Source: Duganella sp. BuS-21 (lineage in GTDB: Bacteria > Pseudomonadota > Gammaproteobacteria > Burkholderiales > Burkholderiaceae_D). From it: 64,000 nt of DNA. Under the pieces are notes generated by a model. That model ran no database searches and was not told the origin of the DNA. It saw only the letters and a program-made list of their open reading frames with translations. The number at the start of each line of letters is the position of its first letter. The first letter of the stretch is position 1. Positions 35,095 through 43,818 of this stretch are shown piece by piece. The translations under genes were made by a program, and so were the position numbers. The stretch is from contig CP097466.1 of assembly GCA_041874725.1 (NCBI GenBank), positions 4,154,001 to 4,218,000 of the forward strand, read 5' to 3'.

Positions 35095-35525
35095 CTGTGA
35101 GCGCCACCACCCGCCAGGACGCGATGCGCGCGCTGCTGGCCGGGATTGCAGAAGATTTAGTCTCTTATCAAGCATTACACTCGCTGTTGCAGCAACAATT
35201 CCAGGCCGCCCTGCGCCACAAGGCGGCCGAACTGGGTCCGGTGGCCGAGGCCATTTCCGCCCTGGTGGACGCCATGGAGGCGCGCCGGACCCAGCGCGTG
35301 GCGCTGGTACAACGCTTGTTGGGTCCGCAAGGCACCATGTTGCAGGCTTTTGCCTTGCTGAAAAATGCGGCACGGGAGAGAATGGAAGCTGATTGGAAAA
35401 CACTGGAACAAGCCGTGATCGCATGCAAGGAACTGAGCAAGCGCAATGGTGACCTGATAGTGGAGCAATACAGCATCATGCAGCGTGTGCTGCATGGCGA
35501 GGAGCAAATTTATGCGCCAGCTTAG
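35091..35525 (+). CDS. flgN: FlgN-type flagellar chaperone
   Basis: A 144-residue helical protein (LAGIAEDLVSYQALHSLLQQQFQAALRHK) in the usual place after flgM, overlapping it by 4 bp (GTGA). FlgN chaperones FlgK and FlgL to the export gate. The family is poorly conserved, so fold, size and position make the call. Confidence 0.85.
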   Translation: MTVSATTRQDAMRALLAGIAEDLVSYQALHSLLQQQFQAALRHKAAELGPVAEAISALVDAMEARRTQRVALVQRLLGPQGTMLQAFALLKNAARERMEADWKTLEQAVIACKELSKRNGDLIVEQYSIMQRVLHGEEQIYAPA

Positions 35526-36300
35526 CGGAATGCAGGCAACTGCGCCGACTGCCGCAACCGTCTCGAACGTCAGCGCCAGCCGCCCCACTGCGGCCACTGG
35601 CGGCTTTGCCGCGTCCGCACCGCGCGGCGGCTTCAACACCACCTTCCAGCAAGTCCAGGCCGACGTTGCCGCCTACATCGCCCAGGGCGACGGCGCCGCC
35701 GCGACCTCGTCCTCATCGTCCGCGATTCCGTCCCAGGCCATGAGCCTGCAAGCCATGGCCCTGCGCAAGCGCAGCGGCGCCGTCGAGGGCGAGGAGAACG
35801 GCGTCGACGGCGACATCCAGCAGCAGTTCCTGGCCTCGATCAAGCCATGGGCCGAGGAAACCGCCGGCAAACTCGGCGTCGCGCCGGAACTGGTGGCTGC
35901 GCACGCGGCGCTGGAATCGGGCTGGGGCCGGCAGCCGCTGAAGAACGGCGCAGGCAATGCCAACAACCTGTTCGGCCTCAAGGCCGGCAGCGGCTGGCAG
36001 GGCGAGGTGGCGGTCGCCAGCACCACCGAATATGAACACGGCGCCATGCTCAAGAAGACCGAGCGCTTCCGCAGCTATCCGGACACCGCCAGCGCCTTCC
36101 GCGACTACGCCAGCCTGCTCACCAGCAGCCCGCGCTACGCGGCCGCCCTCAACACCGGCAGCGATGCGCGCGCCTTCGCCAGCGGCCTGGCCAAGGCCGG
36201 CTATGCCACCGATCCGAATTATGCAGACAAGCTGAGCAAGGTCGCCGCGCAGTTACAGCGCGGCGGCGGCCTCGCCGGCGTTACTCCGACGGGGAACTAG
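35512..36300 (+). CDS. Stand-alone flagellar muramidase (GH73, FlgJ C-terminal-type)
   Basis: A 262-residue protein whose second half is a glucosaminidase/muramidase domain like the FlgJ C-terminus: VAAHAALESGWGRQPL with catalytic Glu135, then NLFGLKAGSGWQGEVA and RFRSYPDTASAFRDYASLL. The first half is low-complexity and lacks the rod-cap domain, which is encoded by a separate flgJ at 43288. GGCGAGGAG before ATG 35512 sets the start. It has no signal peptide, so it is probably exported through the flagellar apparatus to open the peptidoglycan. It overlaps flgN by 14 bp and the convergent flgA by 20 bp. Confidence 0.88.
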   Translation: MRQLSGMQATAPTAATVSNVSASRPTAATGGFAASAPRGGFNTTFQQVQADVAAYIAQGDGAAATSSSSSAIPSQAMSLQAMALRKRSGAVEGEENGVDGDIQQQFLASIKPWAEETAGKLGVAPELVAAHAALESGWGRQPLKNGAGNANNLFGLKAGSGWQGEVAVASTTEYEHGAMLKKTERFRSYPDTASAFRDYASLLTSSPRYAAALNTGSDARAFASGLAKAGYATDPNYADKLSKVAAQLQRGGGLAGVTPTGN

Positions 36301-37030
36301 TGGTCACTGGCGCAGAAACCGGTTCTACCGTGGCCGCGCCAGTCACCCGGGCGCGCAGCACCGTACCGTTGGCGTTGCGCACCCGCACCGTGTCGCCACG
36401 GCCGCCGGCGTCCAGCGCTTCGCCGGCCATGCTGACCTCGATCTGCTCGTGGCGCGCGACGATGCGCACCGGTTCGCCACGCTTGACCAGGGTCGGCGCG
36501 CTCAGCACCCCCTTGCGCAATACCTCGCCGGCGCGCAGCGCGCGCTTGCCGCTCATGCCCACGGCATCCTGCGGATCGCTGATGCTATCCAACATAGTCG
36601 AAATGTCGTGGCGCTCAAGCAACACGTCTTCATCAGCCAAAATTTTTCCCGAAGGCAAGTCGCTTGCCACGACTGCAATCCGCGCGGTGACCTGCGCGCG
36701 CACGATGAATTCATACCGCCAGCCACCGGCGCCGGCGCAGGTGGCGACGAAACGCATGCGGCTCGGCAGCCGCGTATCGGCGCCCTGCACCGTCGGCGCT
36801 TGGGCGCACGCGGCCAGCGGCCGGTTTCCCGGCAACACGGTGAACGTGAATTGCGGTTCGCTCAGGCCGGCCGCCACCGTCCAGCGCTGCAGATGCTGGC
36901 GTGCCGCTGCTTCAACCATGACCGGTATCTGTTCCGCCGCCACTGATGAGGTAGCAGAAAATACTTCAGAAACCGGAATGCAAACCAGCAACACGGCCGC
37001 CGAAACAGTTACAATACATTTGTTGTACAT
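36281..37030 (-). CDS. flgA: Flagellar P-ring chaperone FlgA
   Basis: A 249-residue periplasmic protein with a signal peptide (CIVTVSAAVLLVCIPVSEVFSA) and a C-terminal SAF domain (LPSGKILADEDVLLERHDIS, AGEVLRKGVLSAPTLVKRGEPVRIVA, GEALDAGGRGDTVRVRNANGTVLRARVTG), all typical of FlgA. ATG 37030 is chosen; a TTG two codons further is open. It is divergent from flgB as in most bacteria. Its 3' end overlaps the muramidase gene by 20 bp. Confidence 0.93.
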   Translation of the reverse strand: MYNKCIVTVSAAVLLVCIPVSEVFSATSSVAAEQIPVMVEAAARQHLQRWTVAAGLSEPQFTFTVLPGNRPLAACAQAPTVQGADTRLPSRMRFVATCAGAGGWRYEFIVRAQVTARIAVVASDLPSGKILADEDVLLERHDISTMLDSISDPQDAVGMSGKRALRAGEVLRKGVLSAPTLVKRGEPVRIVARHEQIEVSMAGEALDAGGRGDTVRVRNANGTVLRARVTGAATVEPVSAPVTTSSPSE

Positions 37031-37146
37031 GAGCAATAGCCTCTACTATGATGCGGAAGGTCATTCTACAGGGCAACCGATAGATGCGATTCATGTTGTC
37101 ACGCATGTCGACGCGTTTTACAGCAACGTCACCACAGGGGAAGATT

Positions 37147-37509
37147 ATGGGCATTAATTTCAAGGATGCGGCAGGCGTCCATGCCAACGCATTGGCGCTG
37201 CGCGCCGACCGCACGCGCATACTGGCGTCGAATATCGCCAATGAAAACACGCCCGGCTTCCAGGCCCAGGACATGGACTTCGCCGCCACCCTGGCGAATG
37301 TCGAATCAGTCGGGAACGGCGACCTCGGCGACGGCGGCGAAAGCGCGCTGATGTACCGCGTGCCCTACCACCCTACGCGCGACGGCAATACCGTCGAAAT
37401 CGGCGTCGAGCAGGCCGCCTTCTCGCAGAACGCCACCGACTTCGCCACCAGCCTGACCTTCGTGAACATGAAGCTCAAGGGCCTGGCCAAAGCCATCAAC
37501 GGCCAGTAA
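37147..37509 (+). CDS. flgB: Flagellar proximal rod protein FlgB
   Basis: A 120-residue rod protein with the ILASNIANENTPGFQAQDMDF signature. ATG 37147 has AGGGGAAG before it; earlier in-frame codons lack a site. First gene of flgBCDEFGHIJKL. Confidence 0.94.
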   Translation: MGINFKDAAGVHANALALRADRTRILASNIANENTPGFQAQDMDFAATLANVESVGNGDLGDGGESALMYRVPYHPTRDGNTVEIGVEQAAFSQNATDFATSLTFVNMKLKGLAKAINGQ

Positions 37510-37544
37510 GTGTCAAATAAGCAATAACCAGCAGGAGCGCCAGC

Positions 37545-37967
37545 ATGTCGTTCAAGAATATTTCAGAAATCGCCGGATCGGCCATGGCCGCACAGTCCGT
37601 GCGCCTGAATACCATCGCCAGCAACCTGGCCAACGCCGACTCCGTGGCAGGCACCGAAGGCGAGACCTACCGCGCCCGCAAGCCGGTGTTCGCCACCGTC
37701 ATGAGCGACGGCCCGGACGGCATGGGCAGCGCCGGCGGCAAGGTGCAGGTGCTTGACGTGGTCGAGTCCTCCGAGCCGCTGCGCCAGGTCTACGAACCGG
37801 GCAATCCGATGGCCAATGCCGAAGGCATGGTGTTTTACCCGAACGTCAACCAGGTGGCCGAGATGACCGACATGATGTCGGCCTCGCGCGCCTTTGAAAC
37901 GAATGTCGAAGTTCTCGGCCGCATCCGTTCGATGCAGCAATCCCTCCTTAAACTCGGTGAAGGCTAA
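37545..37967 (+). CDS. flgC: Flagellar proximal rod protein FlgC
   Basis: A 140-residue rod protein; SVRLNTIASNLANADSV near the N-terminus and YPNVNQVAEMTDMMSASRAFETNVEVL near the C-terminus are the rod/hook family marks. AGGAGC precedes the ATG. It is 3 bp from flgD. Confidence 0.95.
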   Translation: MSFKNISEIAGSAMAAQSVRLNTIASNLANADSVAGTEGETYRARKPVFATVMSDGPDGMGSAGGKVQVLDVVESSEPLRQVYEPGNPMANAEGMVFYPNVNQVAEMTDMMSASRAFETNVEVLGRIRSMQQSLLKLGEG

Positions 37968-37970
37968 GCC

Positions 37971-38651
37971 ATGGCAGTCAGTCTCCTCAACAACAATACC
38001 AGCACCAACGGCACCTCCCGCGACAGCGTGGTCGGCAATACCGCCAGCGAAACGTCGGACATGTTCACCAAGCTGCTGGTGGCGCAGATCCAGAACCAGG
38101 ATCCGCTCTCGCCCACCGATCCGGCGCAGTTCGTCCAGCAGCTGACCCAGCTGTCGCAGACCGAGTCGCTGCAAAAGCTGACCACCATCACCACCGCCAG
38201 CGCCAGTGCGCTGTCGAGCCTGCAGGTCATGGCGCTCGGCGGCCAGGTCGGTTCGGAAGTGACGGTCACCACCGCCAACGTCAAGGTCGACGCCAACAGC
38301 ACCAAGATCACCGGCCAGGCCACGCTGGCGGCCAGCAGCACCAGCACCATGGTGGTCCTGACCGGCACCGACGGCGTGCGCCACGAAGTCAAGCTCGGCA
38401 CCCAGGCGCCGGGCACGCTCAACTTCAGCGTCGATCCGGCCAAGCTGGGCCTGGAAGAAGGCAGTTACAAGATCGCCATCGAGACCAGCAGCAAGGAATC
38501 GCCGAGCATCAACATCCAGGGCCGCCTCAACAATGTACGCCTGCTGCCGAGCGGCGCCGTGACGCTCAACGTCGCCAACGTCGGCGACACCGGCTCCGAC
38601 ACGATCGTCGCCTTCAACGGCAAAAACACCGCCACTCAATCTGTTCTCTAA
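37971..38651 (+). CDS. flgD: Flagellar hook cap protein FlgD
   Basis: A 226-residue hook scaffold. The FlgD N-terminal signature is MFTKLLVAQIQNQDPLSPTDPAQFVQQLTQLSQTESLQ, followed by a Thr/Ala-rich middle and an Ig-like hook-cap region. It is not retained in the finished hook. Confidence 0.95.
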   Translation: MAVSLLNNNTSTNGTSRDSVVGNTASETSDMFTKLLVAQIQNQDPLSPTDPAQFVQQLTQLSQTESLQKLTTITTASASALSSLQVMALGGQVGSEVTVTTANVKVDANSTKITGQATLAASSTSTMVVLTGTDGVRHEVKLGTQAPGTLNFSVDPAKLGLEEGSYKIAIETSSKESPSINIQGRLNNVRLLPSGAVTLNVANVGDTGSDTIVAFNGKNTATQSVL

Positions 38652-38665
38652 GGAAGGATTCCACC

Positions 38666-39922
38666 ATGAGTTTCGATATCGCATTGTCTGGCATTCAGGC
38701 CATTAATGATTCGCTGGACGTGACCAGCCACAACATCGCCAACGCCGGCACCTACGGCTACAAGGCCAGCCGCGCGAACTTCTCGTCGCTGGTGGCGGGT
38801 ACCCAGGTCACCGGCGTGCAAGTCGGCTCGATCACCCAGAGCATCGGCCGCCAGGGTGGCATCCTCAACACCGGCAACGGCCTCGACGCCTCGATCAACG
38901 GCAAGGGCTTCTTCATCGGCCGCGACGCCGCCACCGGCGAGGTGCAGTACACCCGCGTCGGCCTGTTCGAGGCCTCCAAGGACGGCTTCCTGATCGACTC
39001 GTCCGGCCGCAAGATCCAGGGCTACCCGGTCGACTCGACCACCGGCTCGATGGGCGCGCAAGGCGATATCGTGATCCCCACCGGCGCCATCCCGGCCGTG
39101 GCCTCGAAAGACGTGACCTACGTCGGCAACCTGTCGAGCGACTGGACCTCGCCGGCCACCGTCTGGGCCACCCCGGCCGCCGGCGAATCGCCGGAAACCT
39201 CGACCTTCAATATGTCCAAAGCCTCGGTGATCTACGATACGCTGGGCGGCAAGCACACCCTGACCCAGTACTTCGCCGCCACCGGCGACGGCGTCACCAC
39301 CACCAAGAACAGCGTCGACGTCCACTACCTGGTCGACGGCGTCGAAGTGCCGGCGGCGCCGGCCAACGTGCTGACCTTCGACCCGGCCAGCGGCAAGATG
39401 ATCGCGCTCGACCCGGACACCAACTCGTTCGAAGTGGCGCTGGACCTGAGCGGCATCACCACCAACACCGGCGGCACGCTCAACAACGTCACCATCGACT
39501 ACACCGGCACCACCAACTTCGCCGGCGAAGCGACCACCTCGACCAACAACGCCGACGGCTACGCCTCGGGCACCTTCAGCCAGCTGACGCTGGGCGAGGA
39601 CGGCTCGGTCATCGCCGGCTACACCAACGGCCAGAAGCAGACCGTCGGCCGCCTGGCCATCGCCACCTTCTCCAACGAAGCGGCGCTGACCGCGATCAGC
39701 GACACCAGCTGGACCGCATCGATCAACTCCGGCGCCGCGCTGGTCAACGCGCCGGGCGTGGGCATGGGCGGCACCATCAACGTCGCCACCCTGGAACAGT
39801 CGAACGTCGACATCACCTCGGAACTGGTGGGCCTGATGACCTCGCAGCGCAACTACCAGGCCAATTCCAAGGTCATCCAGACTGAAAGCACCATGCTGCA
39901 ATCGCTGATGCAGGCCATCTAA
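38666..39922 (+). CDS. flgE: Flagellar hook protein FlgE
   Basis: A 418-residue hook subunit. N-terminal MSFDIALSGIQAINDSLDVTSHNIANAGTYGYKASRANF and the C-terminal VGLMTSQRNYQANSKVIQTESTMLQSLMQAI are typical. The middle is Thr/Asn-rich. Strong AAGGAAGG upstream fits high expression. Confidence 0.96.
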   Translation: MSFDIALSGIQAINDSLDVTSHNIANAGTYGYKASRANFSSLVAGTQVTGVQVGSITQSIGRQGGILNTGNGLDASINGKGFFIGRDAATGEVQYTRVGLFEASKDGFLIDSSGRKIQGYPVDSTTGSMGAQGDIVIPTGAIPAVASKDVTYVGNLSSDWTSPATVWATPAAGESPETSTFNMSKASVIYDTLGGKHTLTQYFAATGDGVTTTKNSVDVHYLVDGVEVPAAPANVLTFDPASGKMIALDPDTNSFEVALDLSGITTNTGGTLNNVTIDYTGTTNFAGEATTSTNNADGYASGTFSQLTLGEDGSVIAGYTNGQKQTVGRLAIATFSNEAALTAISDTSWTASINSGAALVNAPGVGMGGTINVATLEQSNVDITSELVGLMTSQRNYQANSKVIQTESTMLQSLMQAI

Positions 39923-39935
39923 GGAACGCTGACCC

Positions 39936-40664
39936 ATGGACGCGCTGATTTACACCGCCATGAGCGGGGCCGAACGGGCCCTGCGCGGGCAACAGGTACA
40001 CGCCAACAACCTGGCCAACGTCGACACCGGCGGCTTCCGCGCCAATATGGAGCTGTCGTCGGCGCAGGCCGTCAACGGCTACGGCTACGACGACCGTCAC
40101 ATGTCGCAGCTGCAGGCCAACGCCGTATCGACCAAGCCCGGCACCATGAAAAGCACCGGCCGCGACCTCGACGTCGCGGTGGCCGGCGCCGGCTTCCTGA
40201 CGGTGCAGACCGCCAACGGCGAGGCCTATACGCGCGCCGGCGCCATGCAGCTCGACGAGACCGGCACCCTGCGCCTGAACGGCGACACGGTGCTGGGCGA
40301 AGGCGGCCCGATCAGCGTGCCCGAGTACACCGCGATTGCCATCGGCGCCGACGGCACGCTGTCGATCCAGGCGCCCGGCACCACCACCATGCAAGTGATC
40401 GACAAGCTGCGCCTGGTGAAGGCCGAGGCGTCGGAGCTGACCAAGAACGTCGCCGGCCTGCTGGTGGCGCGCGACGGCCAGCCGCTGGCCACCGACCCGA
40501 CCGTGGTGCTCAAGCCCGGCCACCTGGAAGGCAGCAACGTCTCGGCGGTCGAAGAAATGGTGTCCGTGATGAGCTTGAACCGCACGTTTGAAGTCCAGAT
40601 GAAATTATTCTCGGCCACCGACTCGATGGCCGAAGCCGGCAACCGCCTGATTAGCGGCAGCTAA
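39936..40664 (+). CDS. flgF: Flagellar proximal rod protein FlgF
   Basis: A 242-residue rod protein: MDALIYTAMSGAERALRGQQVHANNLANVDTGGFRANM at the start and GSNVSAVEEMVSVMSLNRTFEVQMKLFSATDSM at the end. Position between flgE and flgG and size are standard. Confidence 0.95.
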   Translation: MDALIYTAMSGAERALRGQQVHANNLANVDTGGFRANMELSSAQAVNGYGYDDRHMSQLQANAVSTKPGTMKSTGRDLDVAVAGAGFLTVQTANGEAYTRAGAMQLDETGTLRLNGDTVLGEGGPISVPEYTAIAIGADGTLSIQAPGTTTMQVIDKLRLVKAEASELTKNVAGLLVARDGQPLATDPTVVLKPGHLEGSNVSAVEEMVSVMSLNRTFEVQMKLFSATDSMAEAGNRLISGS

Positions 40665-40689
40665 TCCACACACACTCCAGGGAGAACTC

Positions 40690-41481
40690 ATGAATCCAGC
40701 AATGTGGATCAGCAAGACCGGCGTTCAGGCGCAGGACCAGAAACTGCAAGCCATCGCCAACAATCTGGCCAATGCCAACACCGTCGGCTTCAAGCGCGAC
40801 CGCGTGGTGTTCGAAGACCTGTTCTACTCGGTCGAACAACAACCGGGCGCGCAGCGCGCCGACAACAACACCCTGACCCCGTCCGGCGTCCAGCTCGGCA
40901 ACGGCGTCCACATGGTCGGCACCCAGAAGGTGTTCACCCAGGGCATCCTGCAAACCACCCAGCGCGAGCTCGACATCTCGGTGATGGGCAACGGCTTCCT
41001 GTCGGTGCGCCAGCCCGACGGCACCACCGCCTACACCCGCGCCGGCCAGTTGCAGGTCGACGCCAACGGCATCCTGGTCAACGCCAACGGCCTGCCGCTG
41101 ATTCCACAGATCACCGTGCCGGCCAACGCCACCGCGCTCTCGATCGGCGAAGACGGCACGGTCTCGGCCAAGATCGCCGAGAACACCACGCCGCAGCAGC
41201 TGGGCCAGCTGACCCTGACCTCGTTCATCAACCCGACCGGCCTGCTGGCCCTGGGCGAGAACCTGTTCGCCGAAACGCCGTCGAGCGGCACGCCGACCGA
41301 AGGCACGCCGGCCACCGCGCAATGGGGCAAGATCAAGCAAGGCACGCTGGAAGGCTCGAACGTCCAGGTGGTGGAAGAGATGGTCGACATGATCGCCGCC
41401 CAGCGCACCTACGAGATGAACACCAAGGTGCTGTCGGCCGCCGACAATATGCTGCAGTACCTGGCGCAGGCGGCACGTTGA
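40690..41481 (+). CDS. flgG: Flagellar distal rod protein FlgG
   Basis: A 263-residue distal rod protein. It begins MNPAMWISKTGVQAQDQKLQAIANNLANANTVGFKRDRVVFEDLFY, the FlgG form, and ends EEMVDMIAAQRTYEMNTKVLSAADNMLQYLAQAAR. Its stop overlaps the flgH start by 1 bp. Confidence 0.96.
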   Translation: MNPAMWISKTGVQAQDQKLQAIANNLANANTVGFKRDRVVFEDLFYSVEQQPGAQRADNNTLTPSGVQLGNGVHMVGTQKVFTQGILQTTQRELDISVMGNGFLSVRQPDGTTAYTRAGQLQVDANGILVNANGLPLIPQITVPANATALSIGEDGTVSAKIAENTTPQQLGQLTLTSFINPTGLLALGENLFAETPSSGTPTEGTPATAQWGKIKQGTLEGSNVQVVEEMVDMIAAQRTYEMNTKVLSAADNMLQYLAQAAR

Positions 41482-42143
41482 TGAAACCCGCACTGCCCCT
41501 GCTGGCGATGCTTGCACTGGCCGGCTGTGCCCAGTTGCAGCCGCCGGCGGTGCGTCCCGGCCCCTCCGACGAACCGCCGGCCGTGTCGCGCGTCGTCGCG
41601 CCGCGCGGCGTCTCGGGCGGCGTCTTCAGCGCCGACCTCGGCCTGTCCTTGACCTCGGACAGCCGCGCCTTCCGCACCGGCGACATCGTCACCATCATCC
41701 TGCAGGAAACCACCCAGGCCAGCAAGAAGGCCGGCACCAGCTTCTCCAAGGAATCGGCGGACAACATCAACGCCCCTAATCTGCTCGGCAAGACTTTCCC
41801 CAAGGCCTCGATCGGCCTGGGCGCCAGCAACACCTTCACCGGCGACTCCACCAGCACTCAGCAGAACGCCCTGACCGGCGCCATCACCGTGATCGTGCAG
41901 GAAGTGCTGCCGAACGGCCTGTTGCGCGTGGCCGGCGAAAAGACCCTGACCCTCAACAACGGCGAAGAATTCGTGCGCCTGCGCGGCTATCTGCGCGCGG
42001 CCGATATCGACGCCGACAACCAGGTGTCCTCGCAGCGCATCGCCAACGCGCGCATCGCCTATTCGGCGCAGGGCACCCTGGCCGATGTGCAGCAACCGGG
42101 CTGGCTGACGCGCTTCTTCAGCGGCCCGCTGATGCCGTTCTAA
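41481..42143 (+). CDS. flgH: Flagellar L-ring lipoprotein FlgH
   Basis: A 220-residue outer-membrane lipoprotein with the lipobox LAGC (cysteine at residue 16) after a short signal peptide. The body has SRAFRTGDIVTIILQETTQASKKAGTSF and LRVAGEKTLTLNNGEEFVRLRGYLRAADID, as in FlgH. ATG 41481 is used because it places the lipobox correctly. Confidence 0.96.
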   Translation: MKPALPLLAMLALAGCAQLQPPAVRPGPSDEPPAVSRVVAPRGVSGGVFSADLGLSLTSDSRAFRTGDIVTIILQETTQASKKAGTSFSKESADNINAPNLLGKTFPKASIGLGASNTFTGDSTSTQQNALTGAITVIVQEVLPNGLLRVAGEKTLTLNNGEEFVRLRGYLRAADIDADNQVSSQRIANARIAYSAQGTLADVQQPGWLTRFFSGPLMPF

Positions 42144-42166
42144 GCACATGATAGACGGGTGATCCC

Positions 42167-43279
42167 ATGAATTTCCGCAAGCTTTCCTTAGTACTCCCCT
42201 TCGCTCTCGCGCTCGGCCTGGCCGCCGCGCCGGCCCAGGCCGCGCAGGCGCTGCGCAACCTGGTCGCCATCGAAGGCGTGCGCGACAACCCGCTGGTCGG
42301 TTACGGCCTGGTGGTCGGCCTGAACGGCAGCGGCGACTCGACCCAGGTCAAGTTCTCCAGCCAGTCCGTGATCAATATGCTCAAGCAGTTCGGCGTCAAA
42401 GTGCCGGACGGCACCGACGCCAAGTCCAAGAACGTCGCCACCGTGATGGTGTCGGCGGTGTTCCCGCCCGGCTACCGCAAGGGCCAGAGCATCGACGTGG
42501 TGGTGTCGTCCATGGGCGACGCCAAAAGCCTGCGCGGCGGCGCCCTGCTGCTGACGCCGATGCGCGCGGCCGACGGCGAAGTCTACGCCCTGGCGCAGGG
42601 CAATGTGGTGGTGGGCGGCTTCAGCGCCCAGGGCAAGTCCGGCTCCTCGATCACCGTCAACACCCCGACCTCGGGCCGGATTCCGAGCGGCGCCAACATC
42701 GAACGCGAGATCGGCACCGATTTCGCCAGCAAGCCGACGGTGCGCCTGTCGCTGCGCCACCCGCATTTCCAGACCGCGATCAACATCGTCGAGTCGATCA
42801 ACAAGCGCTTCGGCGACATCGCCACCGCCAGCGACGCCACCAGCGTCGACGTGGTGGCGCCGCCCAATCCGACCCAGCGCGTGGCCTTCATGGCCAAGCT
42901 GGAGGCGATGAGCATCGAGGTCGGCGAGGACGCGCCGAAAGTGGTGTTCAATTCCCGTACCGGCACCGTGGTGATCGCCGAAGGCCTGCGCGTGCGCGCG
43001 GCCGCCGTCACCCACGGTTCGCTGAAGGTGGTGATTTCCGAATCGACCAAGGTCAGCCAGCCGAACGCGCTGGCCGGCGGCCAGACGGTGTCCTCGCCGC
43101 AATCGCAAGTCACGGCCGACCAGGGCCCGGCGCAGATGTTCAAATGGCCGGCCGGCGCCAAGCTGCAATCGATCATCGACGTGGTCAACAGCCTGGGCGC
43201 GACCCCGGACGACATCATGGCGATCCTGCAGGCACTCGACCAGGCCGGCGCCATCGAAGGCGAACTGGTCGTCATTTAA
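42167..43279 (+). CDS. flgI: Flagellar P-ring protein FlgI
   Basis: A 370-residue periplasmic ring protein with a signal peptide ending APAQA. Family motifs are [30 protein letters not shown] and [32 protein letters not shown]. FlgA, encoded nearby, helps it assemble. Confidence 0.97.
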   Translation: MNFRKLSLVLPFALALGLAAAPAQAAQALRNLVAIEGVRDNPLVGYGLVVGLNGSGDSTQVKFSSQSVINMLKQFGVKVPDGTDAKSKNVATVMVSAVFPPGYRKGQSIDVVVSSMGDAKSLRGGALLLTPMRAADGEVYALAQGNVVVGGFSAQGKSGSSITVNTPTSGRIPSGANIEREIGTDFASKPTVRLSLRHPHFQTAINIVESINKRFGDIATASDATSVDVVAPPNPTQRVAFMAKLEAMSIEVGEDAPKVVFNSRTGTVVIAEGLRVRAAAVTHGSLKVVISESTKVSQPNALAGGQTVSSPQSQVTADQGPAQMFKWPAGAKLQSIIDVVNSLGATPDDIMAILQALDQAGAIEGELVVI

Positions 43280-43287
43280 GGAATTCC

Positions 43288-43737
43288 ATGGACCACAGCT
43301 TCGATCCCTCGCGCCTGCTGGACAAAGGCAGCGCCGGCCAGCTCAGCGGCACCCACGTGGCGCCGCTGCCGGTCCAGGCCAACGACACCGTCGATCCGGC
43401 CTACCGCGCCAAGGCCACCGAGGCCGCCGTCAAGTTCGAAAGTTTCTTCATCGGCCGCATGCTGCACCAGATGCGCGACGGCGCGCGCGCACTGGCCGCC
43501 GACGACAGCCCGGGCAAAAGCAGCACCAACGACGAGATGCTCGACATGGCCGACAACCTGGTGGCCGACCAGCTGGCCGGGCGCCGCGCCTTCGGCGTGG
43601 CCGACGTCATCCTGCGCCAGCTGCTGCCGGCCGCGCAGCCACCGGCCTCGGCCGCAGCCGCCAAAGTCACGGGCAATATTGCCGATTCGCAAAATTTATC
43701 GGCCGCTGCGCACAAAACGCTTAATCAGCAGCAATAA
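43288..43737 (+). CDS. flgJ: Rod-cap protein FlgJ (rod domain only)
   Basis: A 149-residue FlgJ containing just the N-terminal rod-assembly domain: AAVKFESFFIGRMLHQMRDGARAL and EMLDMADNLVADQLAGRRAFGVADVILRQLL. It lacks the muramidase domain present in gamma/beta-proteobacterial FlgJ proteins; that activity is encoded separately at 35512-36300. It follows flgI by 8 bp. Confidence 0.93.
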   Translation: MDHSFDPSRLLDKGSAGQLSGTHVAPLPVQANDTVDPAYRAKATEAAVKFESFFIGRMLHQMRDGARALAADDSPGKSSTNDEMLDMADNLVADQLAGRRAFGVADVILRQLLPAAQPPASAAAAKVTGNIADSQNLSAAAHKTLNQQQ

Positions 43738-43818
43738 ACGGTCGCTTAGTACTGCTATCGGACCGGTGGGGCAGCGCCTCCATGGGTCCCTCGGACTTCA
43801 CCAGGAAAGACCCGTCTC

